Notes: generated by a model not told the origin, from the sequence alone. Positions 17,750 to 27,036 are shown, counted from the stretch's first letter. The stretch: 51,922 nucleotides of DNA from Streptomyces sp. CBMA156 (GCF_014596515.1 NZ_MSJQ01000003.1:1-51922), one strand, 5' to 3'. Numbers and translations: made by a program.

Positions 17750-19537
17750 ATGGCAACACCGACCACCAGGGCGGCCGGCGACGGCAGCGGCCTGACCGAG
17801 ATGTCGTGGGACCCGATCACCCGGATCGTGGGCAGTCTGGGCATCCACACGAAGATCGACTTCAAGCAGAAGCGGGTCGCGGAGTGCTACAGCACCTCCT
17901 CGGTCTTCCGCGGCTACAGCGTCTTCATGCGCGGCAAGGACCCGCGCGACGCCCACTTCATCACCAGCCGGATCTGCGGGATCTGCGGCGACAACCACGC
18001 CACCTGTTCCGTCTACACCCAGAACATGGCGTACGGGGTGAAGCCTCCGCACCTCGGCGAGTGGATCATCAACCTCGGCGAGGCCGCCGAGTACATGTTC
18101 GACCACAACATCTTCCAGGAGAACCTGGTCGGGGTCGACTACTGCGAGCGGATGGTCCGCGAGACCAACCCCGGGGTCCTGGAACAGGCCGAGCGCACCG
18201 AGGCCCCGCACGCCGCCGACCACGGGTACCGGACGATCGCCGACATCATGCGCTCGCTCAACCCGATCGAGGGCGAGTTCTACCGCGAGGCGCTCCAGGT
18301 CAGCCGGTACACCCGGGAGATGTTCTGCCTGATGGAGGGCCGCCACGTGCACCCCTCCACGCTCTACCCTGGCGGCGTCGGCACGGTCGCCACGGTGCAG
18401 CTGTTCACCGACTACCTGACCCGGCTGATGCGCTACGTCGAGTTCATGAAGAAGGTCGTACCGCTGCACGACGACCTCTTCGACTTCTTCTACGAGGCCC
18501 TGCCCGGCTACGAGGAGGTCGGCCGGCGCCGGGTCCTGCTCGGCTGCTGGGGCAGCCTCAACGACCCCGACCACTGCGACTTCACGTACCGCAACATGAC
18601 CGACTGGGGCCGGCGGATGTTCGTCACCCCCGGCGTCGTGGTGGACGGCAAGCTCGTCACCAACGACCTGACGGAGATCAACCTCGGCATCCGCATCCTG
18701 CTCGGGAGCTCCTACTACGAGGACTGGCAAGGCAAGGACCTGTTCGTCACCCACGACCCGCTCGGCAACCCCGTCGACCCCCGGCACCCGTGGAACCAGC
18801 ACACCATCCCCGCCCCGCAGAAACGCGACTTCGACGACAAGTACAGCTGGGTGATGTCCCCGCGCTGGTTCGACGGCAAGGACCACCTCGCCCTCGACAC
18901 CGGCGGCGGCCCGATCGCCCGCCTGTGGTCCACCGCCCTGTCCGGGCTGGTCGACATCGGCTACGTCAAGGCCACCGGCCACAGCGTGCAGATCAACCTG
19001 CCCCGCTCGATGACCAAGCCCGAGGTCACCTTCGAGTGGAAGATCCCGCAGTGGAGCAACGCCATCGAGCGCAACCGCGCCCGCACCTACTTCCAGGCCT
19101 ACGCGGCCGCCTGCGCCCTGCACTTCGCCGAGAAGGCCCTCGACGAGGTCCGCGCCGGGCGCAGCCAGACCTGGGAGCGCTTCGAGGTGCCGGACGAGTC
19201 GATCGGCTGCGGCTTCACCGAGGCCGTGCGCGGCGTGCTCTCGCACCACATGGTGATCCGCGACGGCAAGATCGCCAACTACCACCCGTACCCGCCCACC
19301 CCGTGGAACGCCAGCGTCCGCGACAGCTATGGCACCCCGGGACCGTACGAGGACGCCGTGCAGAACACCCCGATCTTCGAGGAGAACCCCCCGGAGACGT
19401 TCAAGGGCATCGACATCATGCGCGCGGTGCGCAGCTTCGACCCCTGTCTGCCCTGCGGCGTGCACATGTACGTCGGCGGCGGGCGCACCGTGCAGACCAT
19501 GCACGTGCCCACCGGCCTGAGCGGACTCACCGCATGA
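17750..19537 (+). CDS. hhyL: [NiFe]-hydrogenase large subunit, group 1h type
   Basis: The product has 595 residues. The nickel-binding motifs are intact: L1 RICGICGDNHATCS (Cys76, Cys79) and L2 DPCLPCGVH (Cys566, Cys569). About 23 residues follow His572 (MYVGGGRTVQ and onward), the tail expected to be cut by the maturation protease at 22722-23231. The L1 sequence and the matching small subunit place it in the actinobacterial high-affinity group 1h, enzymes that oxidise H2 at atmospheric levels in streptomycetes and mycobacteria. It forms the heterodimer with the small subunit. Confidence 0.94.
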   Translation: MATPTTRAAGDGSGLTEMSWDPITRIVGSLGIHTKIDFKQKRVAECYSTSSVFRGYSVFMRGKDPRDAHFITSRICGICGDNHATCSVYTQNMAYGVKPPHLGEWIINLGEAAEYMFDHNIFQENLVGVDYCERMVRETNPGVLEQAERTEAPHAADHGYRTIADIMRSLNPIEGEFYREALQVSRYTREMFCLMEGRHVHPSTLYPGGVGTVATVQLFTDYLTRLMRYVEFMKKVVPLHDDLFDFFYEALPGYEEVGRRRVLLGCWGSLNDPDHCDFTYRNMTDWGRRMFVTPGVVVDGKLVTNDLTEINLGIRILLGSSYYEDWQGKDLFVTHDPLGNPVDPRHPWNQHTIPAPQKRDFDDKYSWVMSPRWFDGKDHLALDTGGGPIARLWSTALSGLVDIGYVKATGHSVQINLPRSMTKPEVTFEWKIPQWSNAIERNRARTYFQAYAAACALHFAEKALDEVRAGRSQTWERFEVPDESIGCGFTEAVRGVLSHHMVIRDGKIANYHPYPPTPWNASVRDSYGTPGPYEDAVQNTPIFEENPPETFKGIDIMRAVRSFDPCLPCGVHMYVGGGRTVQTMHVPTGLSGLTA

Positions 19538-20001
19538 CGGCCGAGCAGACCGGCCTGCGGATCCAGCAGGCCCTGGACGCCCTCACCGACACCGGAGCCG
19601 AGCAGGCGGGCGAGCAACTGGTCCGCGAACTCATGGAGTTCTACGGTCAGGGCCTGGCCAGGCTGGTCCCGGCGCTGCCCCCGCCCGCCCTGGGCCGGAT
19701 GCTGGACGACCCGGCCGTCGCCGGACTGCTGCTCCTGCACGACCTGCACCCAGAGGACCTCACCGCCAGGATCGACCGGGCCCTCGCCAACCTGCCCGAG
19801 CGGGTCGAGGTGACCGGCTTCGACCCGGCCACCGGCACCCTGCGACTGCGCCGCACGGCCACCGGCTGCGGCTGCGGCGAACAGGACGTGGAGGCCGCCC
19901 TCGCCTGCCACGCACCCGAGGTGACGGCCGTCGAGCTGGAACGCGCCCCGCAGCTGCTCCAGATCGGCACCCGCCCGCAGCCGGCCGCGGAGGTGCGATG
20001 A
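19534..20001 (+). CDS. NifU-like-domain protein of the hydrogenase locus
   Basis: The product has 155 residues. It starts in the ATGA overlap with the large subunit stop. The first 85 residues are helical. Residues of about 90 to 145 resemble a NifU/Nfu C-terminal domain: strand VEVTGFDPATGTLRLRR, then TATGCGCGEQDVEAALACHA with a CxC instead of the usual CxxC, then VTAVEL. Related small Fe-S proteins accompany group 1h hydrogenases and may hand electrons on or help build clusters. Family call moderate, because the Cys motif is atypical. Confidence 0.7.
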   Translation: MTAEQTGLRIQQALDALTDTGAEQAGEQLVRELMEFYGQGLARLVPALPPPALGRMLDDPAVAGLLLLHDLHPEDLTARIDRALANLPERVEVTGFDPATGTLRLRRTATGCGCGEQDVEAALACHAPEVTAVELERAPQLLQIGTRPQPAAEVR

Positions 20002-20645
20002 ACACCCGCCGGATCTCCCGCGACGGCACCGCCCTGCTGCAACGGCTGCGCGAACCGGCCCCGCCGCGCCCCGAGCAGTGCGCCTTCTGCGGCCGGGACC
20101 TCCCGGCCGGCCACCGCCACCTGGTGGACGTCGAGGAACGCGCCCTGGCCTGCGCCTGCACCGCCTGCGGCCTGCTGTTCCGGCAGCCGGGCGCGGCCGG
20201 CGGCCGCTACCGCACCGTACCGGACCGCTACCTCACCGACCCCGAGGGGGAGTTGGACCAGCGAGCCTGGTCGGCGCTGGGCATCCCGGTCGGCACCGCC
20301 TTCCTGTTCCGCAACACCGTGCTGGACCAGCTGCTCGCCTTCTACCCGGGCCCGGCCGGCGCCACCGAGAGCGAGCTGGACGAGGACACCTGGCAGCGCG
20401 CCCTCGGCGGCAGCCGGCTGGCCGCCACCCTGGAACCGGACGTCGAGGCGCTGCTGCTGCGCCGCACCGGGGAGAACGTCACCTGCCTCCTGGTGCCGAT
20501 CGACGTCTGCTACGAACTGGTCGGCCGGCTGCGCCGGTGCTGGCACGGCTTCGACGGCGGCGCCGAGGCACGGGCCGAACTCGACGAGTTCTTCGCCAAG
20601 TTGGCCGCCCTGGCCCGCCCGCTGCCCACGGCGGTGACGGCGTGA
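19998..20645 (+). CDS. DUF5947 family protein of the hydrogenase locus
   Basis: The product has 215 residues and starts in an ATGA overlap with the NifU-like gene. Two Cys pairs near the N-terminus, CAFCGRDLP and CACTACGLLF, look like a rubredoxin- or zinc-ribbon-type metal site. The rest includes WSALGIPVGTAFLFRN and a conserved-looking LLVPIDVCYELVGRLRRCWH. This matches the DUF5947 proteins seen in actinobacterial hydrogenase clusters. Electron transfer or assembly is plausible; the function is not known. Confidence 0.75.
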   Translation: MNTRRISRDGTALLQRLREPAPPRPEQCAFCGRDLPAGHRHLVDVEERALACACTACGLLFRQPGAAGGRYRTVPDRYLTDPEGELDQRAWSALGIPVGTAFLFRNTVLDQLLAFYPGPAGATESELDEDTWQRALGGSRLAATLEPDVEALLLRRTGENVTCLLVPIDVCYELVGRLRRCWHGFDGGAEARAELDEFFAKLAALARPLPTAVTA

Positions 20646-21286
20646 CGGCCCTCGGCTTCGCCTGCACCGGCGTGCGTTCCGACCCGTACGCGGCCGGGCC
20701 GGCCCTGGTCTTCCGGCTGCGCATCACGGCCCCGGCCGACACCCGGGTGCACGCCCTCGCCCTCCAGTGCCAGCTGCGGATCGAACCCGGCCGCCGGCCG
20801 TACGGCGACACCGAGGGCGAACGGCTCACCGACCTGTTCGGCGGACGGGAGCGCTGGGCGACCACGCTCAACCCGATCCAGTTCGCCACCGTGCCGCTGC
20901 TGGTGCCCGGCTTCACCGGCGACACCGAGATCGACCTCACGGTGCCGTGCACCTACGACCAGGAGGTGGCCTCGGCCCGCTACTTCCGGGCACTGGACGG
21001 CGGCGAGGTGCCCCTGCTGCTGCTCTTCTCCGGCACCGCCTTCGCCGGCCCCGGCGGCTTCCAGGTCAGCCCGGTGCCCTGGGACCGGGAAACCAGGGTG
21101 CGGATGCCGGTGCGCGTCTGGCGGGAGGCGATCGACCGGCACTTCCCCGGCTGCGGCTGGCTGCGGCTGCCGGACGACGTGATGGACGAACTGCTGGCCT
21201 ACCGCTCCCGGCGGGCCCTGCCCTCCTGGGAGGCGACCGTGCGCGAGCTGCTCACGACGGCGGCCATCGAGGGGACGGCCCGGTGA
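20642..21286 (+). CDS. DUF6084 family protein of the hydrogenase locus
   Basis: The product has 214 residues from a GTG in a GTGA overlap with the DUF5947 gene. It is beta-rich, with LVFRLRITAPADTRVHALAL, FATVPLLVPGF and ALDGGEVPLLLLFSGTAF, and it contains a repeated Trp pattern (PVPWDRET). No metal motif is seen. This family travels with group 1h hydrogenases; its role is unknown. Confidence 0.72.
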   Translation: MTALGFACTGVRSDPYAAGPALVFRLRITAPADTRVHALALQCQLRIEPGRRPYGDTEGERLTDLFGGRERWATTLNPIQFATVPLLVPGFTGDTEIDLTVPCTYDQEVASARYFRALDGGEVPLLLLFSGTAFAGPGGFQVSPVPWDRETRVRMPVRVWREAIDRHFPGCGWLRLPDDVMDELLAYRSRRALPSWEATVRELLTTAAIEGTAR

Positions 21287-22725
21287 GCGGCTACCCCGAG
21301 CGGATCGAGCAGGGCTTCGCGGCCGCCCGGCAGATCGCCGACGCGGTGCTGCTGGAGGGCTACGTGCTCTACCCGTACCGCGCCTCGGCGGCCAAGAACC
21401 GGCTGCGCTGGCAGTTCGGCGTCCTGGTGCCGCCCGAGTACACCGCCCAGGGTGGCGAGCACTCCCACCAGCGCACCGAGTGCCTGATGGAGGCGCGCGA
21501 GGGCGACGTGCTGGCGGTCGAACTGCGCTTCCTGCGGGTCCAGCGGCGCACCGTCGAGAAGGCCACCGCCGTCGGCTTCGAGTCCGTGGAGAGGCTGGAA
21601 CTGGCCGACCGGGACCTCGTCGAGTGGGACGAGGGCGTCGAGGAGCGGATCGAACTCATCGTGCCCGTCGAGGAGTTGGCGGGCGACGGGGTGCAACGGC
21701 CGTTCCGGCTGCCGGGTATAGGGGAGACCGGGCTGGTGCACGAACACGGCGCCGTCGTCGGCCGACTGGTGCGGCGGCGCGAACAGGTCGACGGCCTGGT
21801 CTGGCTGCGCGCCGAGGAACTGCCGGGCCCGTACCGGGCGCAGCGGCTCACCGTGGAGGTGGAGAACACCTCCGCCTGGATGCCGCCCCGGCGGGCCACC
21901 CGCGACCAGGCGCTGCCGCGCTCACTGGTCTCCGCCCACCTGCTGCTCGGACTGGAGCACGGACGCTTCCTGTCCGTCACCGACCCGCCCGAGTGGGCCC
22001 GCCCCGCCGTCGAGCGCTGCCGCAACGAGCGCACCTGGCCGGTGCTGGCAGGGCCGGACGGCGAACGCCGGGTCGTGCTCTCCTCGCCGATCATCCTGGA
22101 GGACCACCCGCGGATCGCCCCCGAGAGCCTCGGCACCCTGTACGACGCCACCGAGATCGACGAGATCCTGGCGCTGCGCACGGCGGCCCTGACCGAGGAG
22201 GAGAAACGCGAGGCCAGGGGCACCGACGAGAGGGCGGGCGCGGTCATCGACCTGGCCGAGTCCATGCCGCCCGAGGTGCTGGAGCGGCTGCACGGCGCCA
22301 TCCGCGGACTGCGCGAGGTCACCGGTGCCGCCGGCGCGGACCAGCCCTGGTGGGATCCGGGCGACGACCCCGCAGTCGACCCGGAGCGGGACCGGGTGCT
22401 GGTCGACGGCCACGAGGTCGGCGCCGGCAGCCGGGTGCTGCTGCGGCCGGGCCGCCGGCGCACCGACGCCCAGGACCTCTTCCTGGACGGGCGTACCGGC
22501 GTGGTGGAGGCGGTGCTGCACGACCTCGACGGCTCGGTGCACCTGGCCGTCACGGTGGAGGACGACCCGGGCGCCGACCTGTGGCGGGCGCAGGGGCGCT
22601 TCCGCTACTTCCAGCCCGACGAGGTCACGCCGCTGGACGGGGCCGTTCCCGGGGCTGCTCCCGGGACCGTTTCCGGGTCCGGTGTCGGGACCGTTGCCGG
22701 GGCCGTTCCGCTGGAGGGGCCGTGA
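21283..22725 (+). CDS. Unknown 480-residue protein of the hydrogenase locus
   Basis: A GTG start in a GTGA overlap places it inside the operon. The protein is acidic and lacks membrane segments. Features are the N-terminal YPERIEQGFAAARQIADAVL and YVLYPYRASAAKNRLRWQFG, a middle region ending EDHPRIAPESLGTLYDATEID, an ILALRTAALTEEE helix, and a C-terminal small beta domain (GSRVLLRPGRRRTDAQDLFL). The last 25 residues are a Gly/Ala/Val repeat from a degenerate DNA repeat at about 22640-22720. I do not recognize a catalytic family. Co-location suggests an assembly or partner role. Confidence 0.75.
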   Translation: MSGYPERIEQGFAAARQIADAVLLEGYVLYPYRASAAKNRLRWQFGVLVPPEYTAQGGEHSHQRTECLMEAREGDVLAVELRFLRVQRRTVEKATAVGFESVERLELADRDLVEWDEGVEERIELIVPVEELAGDGVQRPFRLPGIGETGLVHEHGAVVGRLVRRREQVDGLVWLRAEELPGPYRAQRLTVEVENTSAWMPPRRATRDQALPRSLVSAHLLLGLEHGRFLSVTDPPEWARPAVERCRNERTWPVLAGPDGERRVVLSSPIILEDHPRIAPESLGTLYDATEIDEILALRTAALTEEEKREARGTDERAGAVIDLAESMPPEVLERLHGAIRGLREVTGAAGADQPWWDPGDDPAVDPERDRVLVDGHEVGAGSRVLLRPGRRRTDAQDLFLDGRTGVVEAVLHDLDGSVHLAVTVEDDPGADLWRAQGRFRYFQPDEVTPLDGAVPGAAPGTVSGSGVGTVAGAVPLEGP

Positions 22726-23231
22726 CGCGTCGGACGGTGCTGGTCGCCGGGGTGGGCAACGTCTTCCTCGGCGACGACGGCTTCGGGGTCGAGACCGTAC
22801 GGCGGCTGTCCGTCCACCCGCTGCCGCCCGGTGTGGAGGTGGTCGACGTCGGCGTGCGCGGGGTGGACCTCGCCTACCGCCTGCTCGACGGCCACCACAC
22901 CGCCGTCCTGGTGGACGCCACCTGCCGCGGCGGTGCGCCCGGCACGGTCTACCTGATCGAGCCGGCCGCCGAACGGCCGCCGGAGGTGCCGGTCCTGGAC
23001 GGCCACCGGATGGGGCCGGACGCGGTGCTGGCGCTGCTCGCCACGCTCGCCGCCGGCACCGGCGGAGAGCCGCCCGCACGGGTACTGGTGGTCGGCTGCG
23101 AGCCGGCCTCGCTGGAGGAAGGGATCGGGCTGAGCGAGCCCGTCGCCGCCGCCGTGGAGGAGGCGGTCCGAGTGGTCCTGCGGGTCGTGGACGAGGCCGC
23201 GCAGCCGGAGAAGGAGACGACACCATGCTGA
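22722..23231 (+). CDS. Hydrogenase maturation protease (HyaD/HupD-like, M52)
   Basis: The product has 169 residues from a GTG in a GTGA overlap. The family pattern is intact: VAGVGNVFLGDDGFGVETV (nickel-sensing Glu/Asp loop), VDATCRGG and the His in LDGHRMGPDAVL, then VVGCEPASLEEGIGLSE. It should cut the large subunit C-terminal tail after nickel insertion. The last 7 bases overlap the next small gene. Confidence 0.92.
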   Translation: MTRRTVLVAGVGNVFLGDDGFGVETVRRLSVHPLPPGVEVVDVGVRGVDLAYRLLDGHHTAVLVDATCRGGAPGTVYLIEPAAERPPEVPVLDGHRMGPDAVLALLATLAAGTGGEPPARVLVVGCEPASLEEGIGLSEPVAAAVEEAVRVVLRVVDEAAQPEKETTPC

Positions 23232-23329
23232 GGAAACTGTTCTGCGTCGCCCTGCTGGCCGGGATCGGCGCACTGGTCTGGCAGAGCCTGCCGGACATCA
23301 AGCGGTACCTGCACATCTCCCGGATGTGA
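23225..23329 (+). CDS. DUF6893-like 34-residue membrane micro-protein
   Basis: The gene starts inside the end of the protease gene (7-base overlap), preceded by GGAGAAGGAG. The peptide is a single hydrophobic helix, LFCVALLAGIGALVWQ, followed by LPDIKRYLHISRM; the PxIxRYLxIxxM tail is typical of DUF6893 peptides. It may anchor the soluble hydrogenase complex to the membrane or be an unrelated membrane peptide. Confidence 0.8.
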   Translation: MLRKLFCVALLAGIGALVWQSLPDIKRYLHISRM

Positions 23330-23501
23330 GCCGCGGACTGCTGCGAACGGCGCAGCCCCGCACCCGGTGGCGGCGCGGCTTCGGGCCGATGCCGCCACCG
23401 GGCCCTGTAATGGGGGCCGCTGCCCCCCGCCCTGCCCCGCTCGCTCTCCATTCCTCGCCCTTCTTGCCTCGCCCCGCGCGCCTCGCACCGATTGGGGATC
23501 C

Positions 23502-23882
23502 ATGCACGAGATGTCGATCGCCGAAGCCGTCGTCGAGCAGGTGGACGCGGCCGCGCGCGAGCACGGCGCCCCGGGAGTGGCACGGGTACGGCTGCGGGTG
23601 GGCGAGTTGGCCGGTGTGGTGCCCGAGGCCCTCGACTTCTGCTTCGAACTGGCCTGCACCGGAACCCTGGTGGCGGGCGCGGCGCTGGACACCGAGTCCG
23701 TCGCGGCCCGGGCCCGCTGCACCCCCTGTGCGGTCGAGTGGGCGGTCGGCATGCCGCCGGACCTCGGCTGCCCGAGCTGCTCGGGAGGCGGCGGCGTCGA
23801 GCTGCTGTCCGGGCGCGAGTTGCAGATCCTCGACGTCGAGTGGTCGCAGAGAGCCGGCGTCCCGGCCGAACAGAAAGGCTGA
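23502..23882 (+). CDS. hypA: Hydrogenase nickel-insertion protein HypA
   Basis: The product has 126 residues. It starts MHEMSIAEAV, with the invariant His2 for nickel. The zinc site is CTPCAVEW with CPSCSG. It delivers nickel with HypB to the large subunit. A longer in-frame start at 23367 would destroy the essential MHE terminus and is rejected. It begins 172 bases after the micro-protein, so a second promoter for the hyp genes is possible there. Confidence 0.94.
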   Translation: MHEMSIAEAVVEQVDAAAREHGAPGVARVRLRVGELAGVVPEALDFCFELACTGTLVAGAALDTESVAARARCTPCAVEWAVGMPPDLGCPSCSGGGGVELLSGRELQILDVEWSQRAGVPAEQKG

Positions 23883-23887
23883 TACCG

Positions 23888-24721
23888 ATGTGCCGCACGG
23901 TCGACCTCCGTCAGGCGGTCCTCGCCCGCAACGACGACAGCGCCCGCGCCCTGCGGACGGCCCTGGCCGCGCGGGGGACGGCCTCGGTGAACCTGCTGTC
24001 CAGCCCCGGCAGCGGCAAGACCGCCCTGCTGGAGGCCGAGTTGGGGCTGGCCCGGCGGCGCGGGGTGGCGGTCGCCGCGCTGACCGCCGACCTCGCCACT
24101 GAGAACGACGCGCGACGGCTGGCCCGTTCGGGCGCACCGGTCAAGCAGGTGCTCACCGACGGGCTCTGCCACCTGGAGGCCCGGATGCTCGCCGGGCACT
24201 TGGACGGCTGGCTGCCGCCGGAGTGCCGGCTGCTGTTTGTGGAGAACGTCGGCAACCTGGTCTGCCCGGCCTCCTACGACCTCGGCGAGACGCTGCGGGT
24301 GGTGCTGGCCTCCGTCACCGAGGGCGAGGACAAGCCGCTCAAGTACCCGACGGCCTTCGGGCTGGCCAACCTGGTGCTGGTGACCAAGACGGACCTCGCC
24401 GCGGCGGCCGAGTTCGACGAGCCGGCGTTCCTGGCCAACGTCCGGCGGGTGAACCCCGGGGTGGAGGTGCTGAAGACCTCCGCCCGCACCGGCGAGGGCG
24501 TCGGGGCGCTGCTGGACCGGGCGCTGGCCGTCCTGGACGGGGCGCAGCCGCACCGGCCGGTGATGGCCGCGGCGCCGCCGCACTCGCACGAGCACGATGA
24601 CGGGCACGAGCACGGTGACGGGCACACGCAGGGCCATGGGCACGACCACACACACGACCACGCGCACCGGCCTGAGCACGGTCATCACCACGGGCACTCC
24701 GCGGTGGGGGAGAACGCGTGA
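23888..24721 (+). CDS. hypB: Hydrogenase nickel GTPase HypB with C-terminal His-rich tail
   Basis: The product has 277 residues. The G-domain has the P-loop LLSSPGSGKTALLEAE, the switch region ALTADLATENDARRL, FVENVGNLVCPASYDLGE and the specificity motif LVTKTDL. The last 45 residues hold 17 histidines among Asp, Gly and Glu (SHEHDDGHEHGDGHTQ and onward). In well-studied HypB proteins the His-rich segment is N-terminal; here the N-terminus is short (MCRTVDLRQAV). The tail likely stores nickel. The stop overlaps the hypF GTG (GTGA). Confidence 0.94.
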   Translation: MCRTVDLRQAVLARNDDSARALRTALAARGTASVNLLSSPGSGKTALLEAELGLARRRGVAVAALTADLATENDARRLARSGAPVKQVLTDGLCHLEARMLAGHLDGWLPPECRLLFVENVGNLVCPASYDLGETLRVVLASVTEGEDKPLKYPTAFGLANLVLVTKTDLAAAAEFDEPAFLANVRRVNPGVEVLKTSARTGEGVGALLDRALAVLDGAQPHRPVMAAAPPHSHEHDDGHEHGDGHTQGHGHDHTHDHAHRPEHGHHHGHSAVGENA

Positions 24722-27030
24722 CGGCCGGTCACCCCGGGCTCGACCGCGAACGGCGCCGGGTCGCCGTCCGCGGCCTGGTCCAGGGCGTCGGCTTCCGGCC
24801 GTTCGTCCACACGCTTGCCGGCGAACTCGGTCTGGCCGGCACCGTCACCAACACCGGCGAGGGCGTCCTCGCTGAGATCGAGGGCAGCCGCGACGCCCTG
24901 GAGGCCTTCTGCCGGCGGGTGGCCGGCGACGCCCCGCCGCTCGCCCAGGTGGACTCGGTGGAACACACCCCGCTCACCGCCACCGGCGCCACCGGCTTCC
25001 GGATCCTCCCGTCCCGCCCCGACGGCCCGCGCGCCACCCTGATCCCACCCGACACCGCGACCTGCGCCGACTGCCTCGCCGAACTCGCCGACCCGGCCGA
25101 CCGCCGCCACCGCCACCCGTTCATCAGCTGCACCAACTGCGGCCCCCGGCACACCATCGTGACCGGCCTGCCGTACGACCGGGCCAACACCACCATGGCC
25201 GGCTTCCCGATGTGCCCGGACTGCGCCCGGGAGTACACCGACCCCGCCGACCGCCGCTTCCACGCCCAGCCCGTCGCCTGCCACGCCTGCGGGCCCACCC
25301 TCGCCCTGACCGTGCCGGGACGCCCCGCACTGGGCGGGGAACAGGCCCTCTCGGAAGCCCGGCGGCTGCTCGCCGACGGTGCGATCCTCGCCGTCAAGGG
25401 CCTCGGCGGCTACCACCTCGCCTGCGACGCCCGCGACACCACGGCCGTCGCCCTGCTGCGCCGGCGCAAGCGGCGCCGCGCCAAGCCCTTCGCCGTGATG
25501 GCCCGCGACCTCGCCACCGTCGAGGCCCTGCTGCCCGTCGACCCGGTCGAACGGGAACTGCTCACCGGCCAGGCCCGGCCGATCGTCCTGCTGCGCCGCA
25601 CCGGCCGGCCGATCCCCGAGGCCGTGGCACCGGGCAGCCCCGACCTCGGGGTGATGCTCCCGTACACGCCGCTGCACCAGCTGCTGCTGGCCGCTCCCGG
25701 GCCCGACCTGCTGGTGATGACCAGCGCCAACCTCTCCGGCGAGCCGATCGTCACCGACGACCGGGAGGCGCTGGACCGGCTGGCCCCGCTGGTCGACGGC
25801 TGGCTCACCCACGACCGGCCGATCCACGTCCCGTGCGAGGACTCGGTGGTGCGGGTGGTGGACGGGGAGCAGCTGCCGCTGCGCCGCTCGCGCGGCTACG
25901 CGCCGCTGCCGATCCCGCTGCCGGTGCCCGTCCGCCCGGTGCTGGCGGTCGGCGGCGACCTCAAGAACACCTTCGCGCTGGCCAAGGGCGGCTACGCCTG
26001 GCTGTCGGGCCACATCGGCGACATGGACGACCTGGCCACGCTGCGGGCCTTCGACCGGGCGGTGCAGCAGCTCGGCACCGTCAGCGGGGTGCGGCCCGAG
26101 CTGCTGGTCGCCGACCGGCACCCCGGCTACCGCTCGGTCCGGCACGCCGAGCGGACCGCCGCCGGCCGGCCGGTGCACCGGGTCCAGCACCACCACGCCC
26201 ACATCGCCGCGGTGATGGCCGAACACGGCCTGGACGGCGGCCGTCCGGTGCTCGGCGTGGCCTTCGACGGCACCGGCTACGGCGAGGACGGCGCGATCTG
26301 GGGCGGCGAGGTGCTGCTGGCCGACTACGACGGGTTCCGCCGCCTCGCCCACCTCGGCTACGTGCCGCTGCCGGGCGGGGACGCGGCCGTCGAGCGCCCG
26401 TACCGCACGGCGCTGGCGCACCTGCGGGCTGCCGGGCTGCCGTGGACGTCGGGACTGCCGCCGGTCCGGGCCTGTGGTGAGCATGAACTACGGCTGTTGG
26501 GGCGCCAGTTGGAGCGAGGGCTGAACTGCGTGCCGACCTCCGGGATGGGGCGGCTCTTCGACGCGGTGTCCTCGCTCGCGGGGATCTGCCAGCGGTCCGG
26601 CTACGAGGCCCAGGCGGCGATCGAACTGGAGGCGGCGGCCTGCGAGTTCGGCCGGGCGGACGGCTACCGGTTCGGCCTGCCGGCGCGGGCGGACGGCTGG
26701 ACCGCCGACCCCGGGCCGGTACTCGCCGCGGTGGTGGCCGACGTGACCGCGGGCGCCCCCGCCGGGCTGGTCGCCGCCCGCTTCCACGGCGCGGTGGCCG
26801 GCCTGGTCCGGCGGATCTGCACGGCCGCCCGGAGCCGGTACGGCACCGCCACGGTCGCGCTCAGCGGCGGCGTCTTCGCGAACGCGCTGCTCTCCTCGGC
26901 CTGCGCGGGCGGCCTCCGGGAGGACGGCTTCACCGTACTGCGGCACCGCCGGGTGCCGCCCAATGACGGAGGGCTGGCACTCGGCCAGCTGATGGTGGCC
27001 GCCAGGTCGTCGGCCACCCGGGAGGAGTGA
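24718..27030 (+). CDS. hypF: Carbamoyltransferase HypF (cyanide ligand synthesis)
   Basis: The product has 770 residues, normal for HypF. In order: acylphosphatase domain (VRGLVQGVGFRPFVHTLAGE), two zinc fingers (CADCLAE, CTNCGPRH, CPDCAREY, CHACGPTL), a YrdC-like domain (ILAVKGLGGYHLACDA, RRRAKPFAVMARD), and a Kae1-like domain (HHHAHIAAVMAEHG, GVAFDGTGYGEDGAIWGGE). It moves a carbamoyl group from carbamoyl phosphate to the HypE C-terminal Cys. Confidence 0.95.
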   Translation: MTAGHPGLDRERRRVAVRGLVQGVGFRPFVHTLAGELGLAGTVTNTGEGVLAEIEGSRDALEAFCRRVAGDAPPLAQVDSVEHTPLTATGATGFRILPSRPDGPRATLIPPDTATCADCLAELADPADRRHRHPFISCTNCGPRHTIVTGLPYDRANTTMAGFPMCPDCAREYTDPADRRFHAQPVACHACGPTLALTVPGRPALGGEQALSEARRLLADGAILAVKGLGGYHLACDARDTTAVALLRRRKRRRAKPFAVMARDLATVEALLPVDPVERELLTGQARPIVLLRRTGRPIPEAVAPGSPDLGVMLPYTPLHQLLLAAPGPDLLVMTSANLSGEPIVTDDREALDRLAPLVDGWLTHDRPIHVPCEDSVVRVVDGEQLPLRRSRGYAPLPIPLPVPVRPVLAVGGDLKNTFALAKGGYAWLSGHIGDMDDLATLRAFDRAVQQLGTVSGVRPELLVADRHPGYRSVRHAERTAAGRPVHRVQHHHAHIAAVMAEHGLDGGRPVLGVAFDGTGYGEDGAIWGGEVLLADYDGFRRLAHLGYVPLPGGDAAVERPYRTALAHLRAAGLPWTSGLPPVRACGEHELRLLGRQLERGLNCVPTSGMGRLFDAVSSLAGICQRSGYEAQAAIELEAAACEFGRADGYRFGLPARADGWTADPGPVLAAVVADVTAGAPAGLVAARFHGAVAGLVRRICTAARSRYGTATVALSGGVFANALLSSACAGGLREDGFTVLRHRRVPPNDGGLALGQLMVAARSSATREE

Positions 27031-27036
27031 GAGCGG

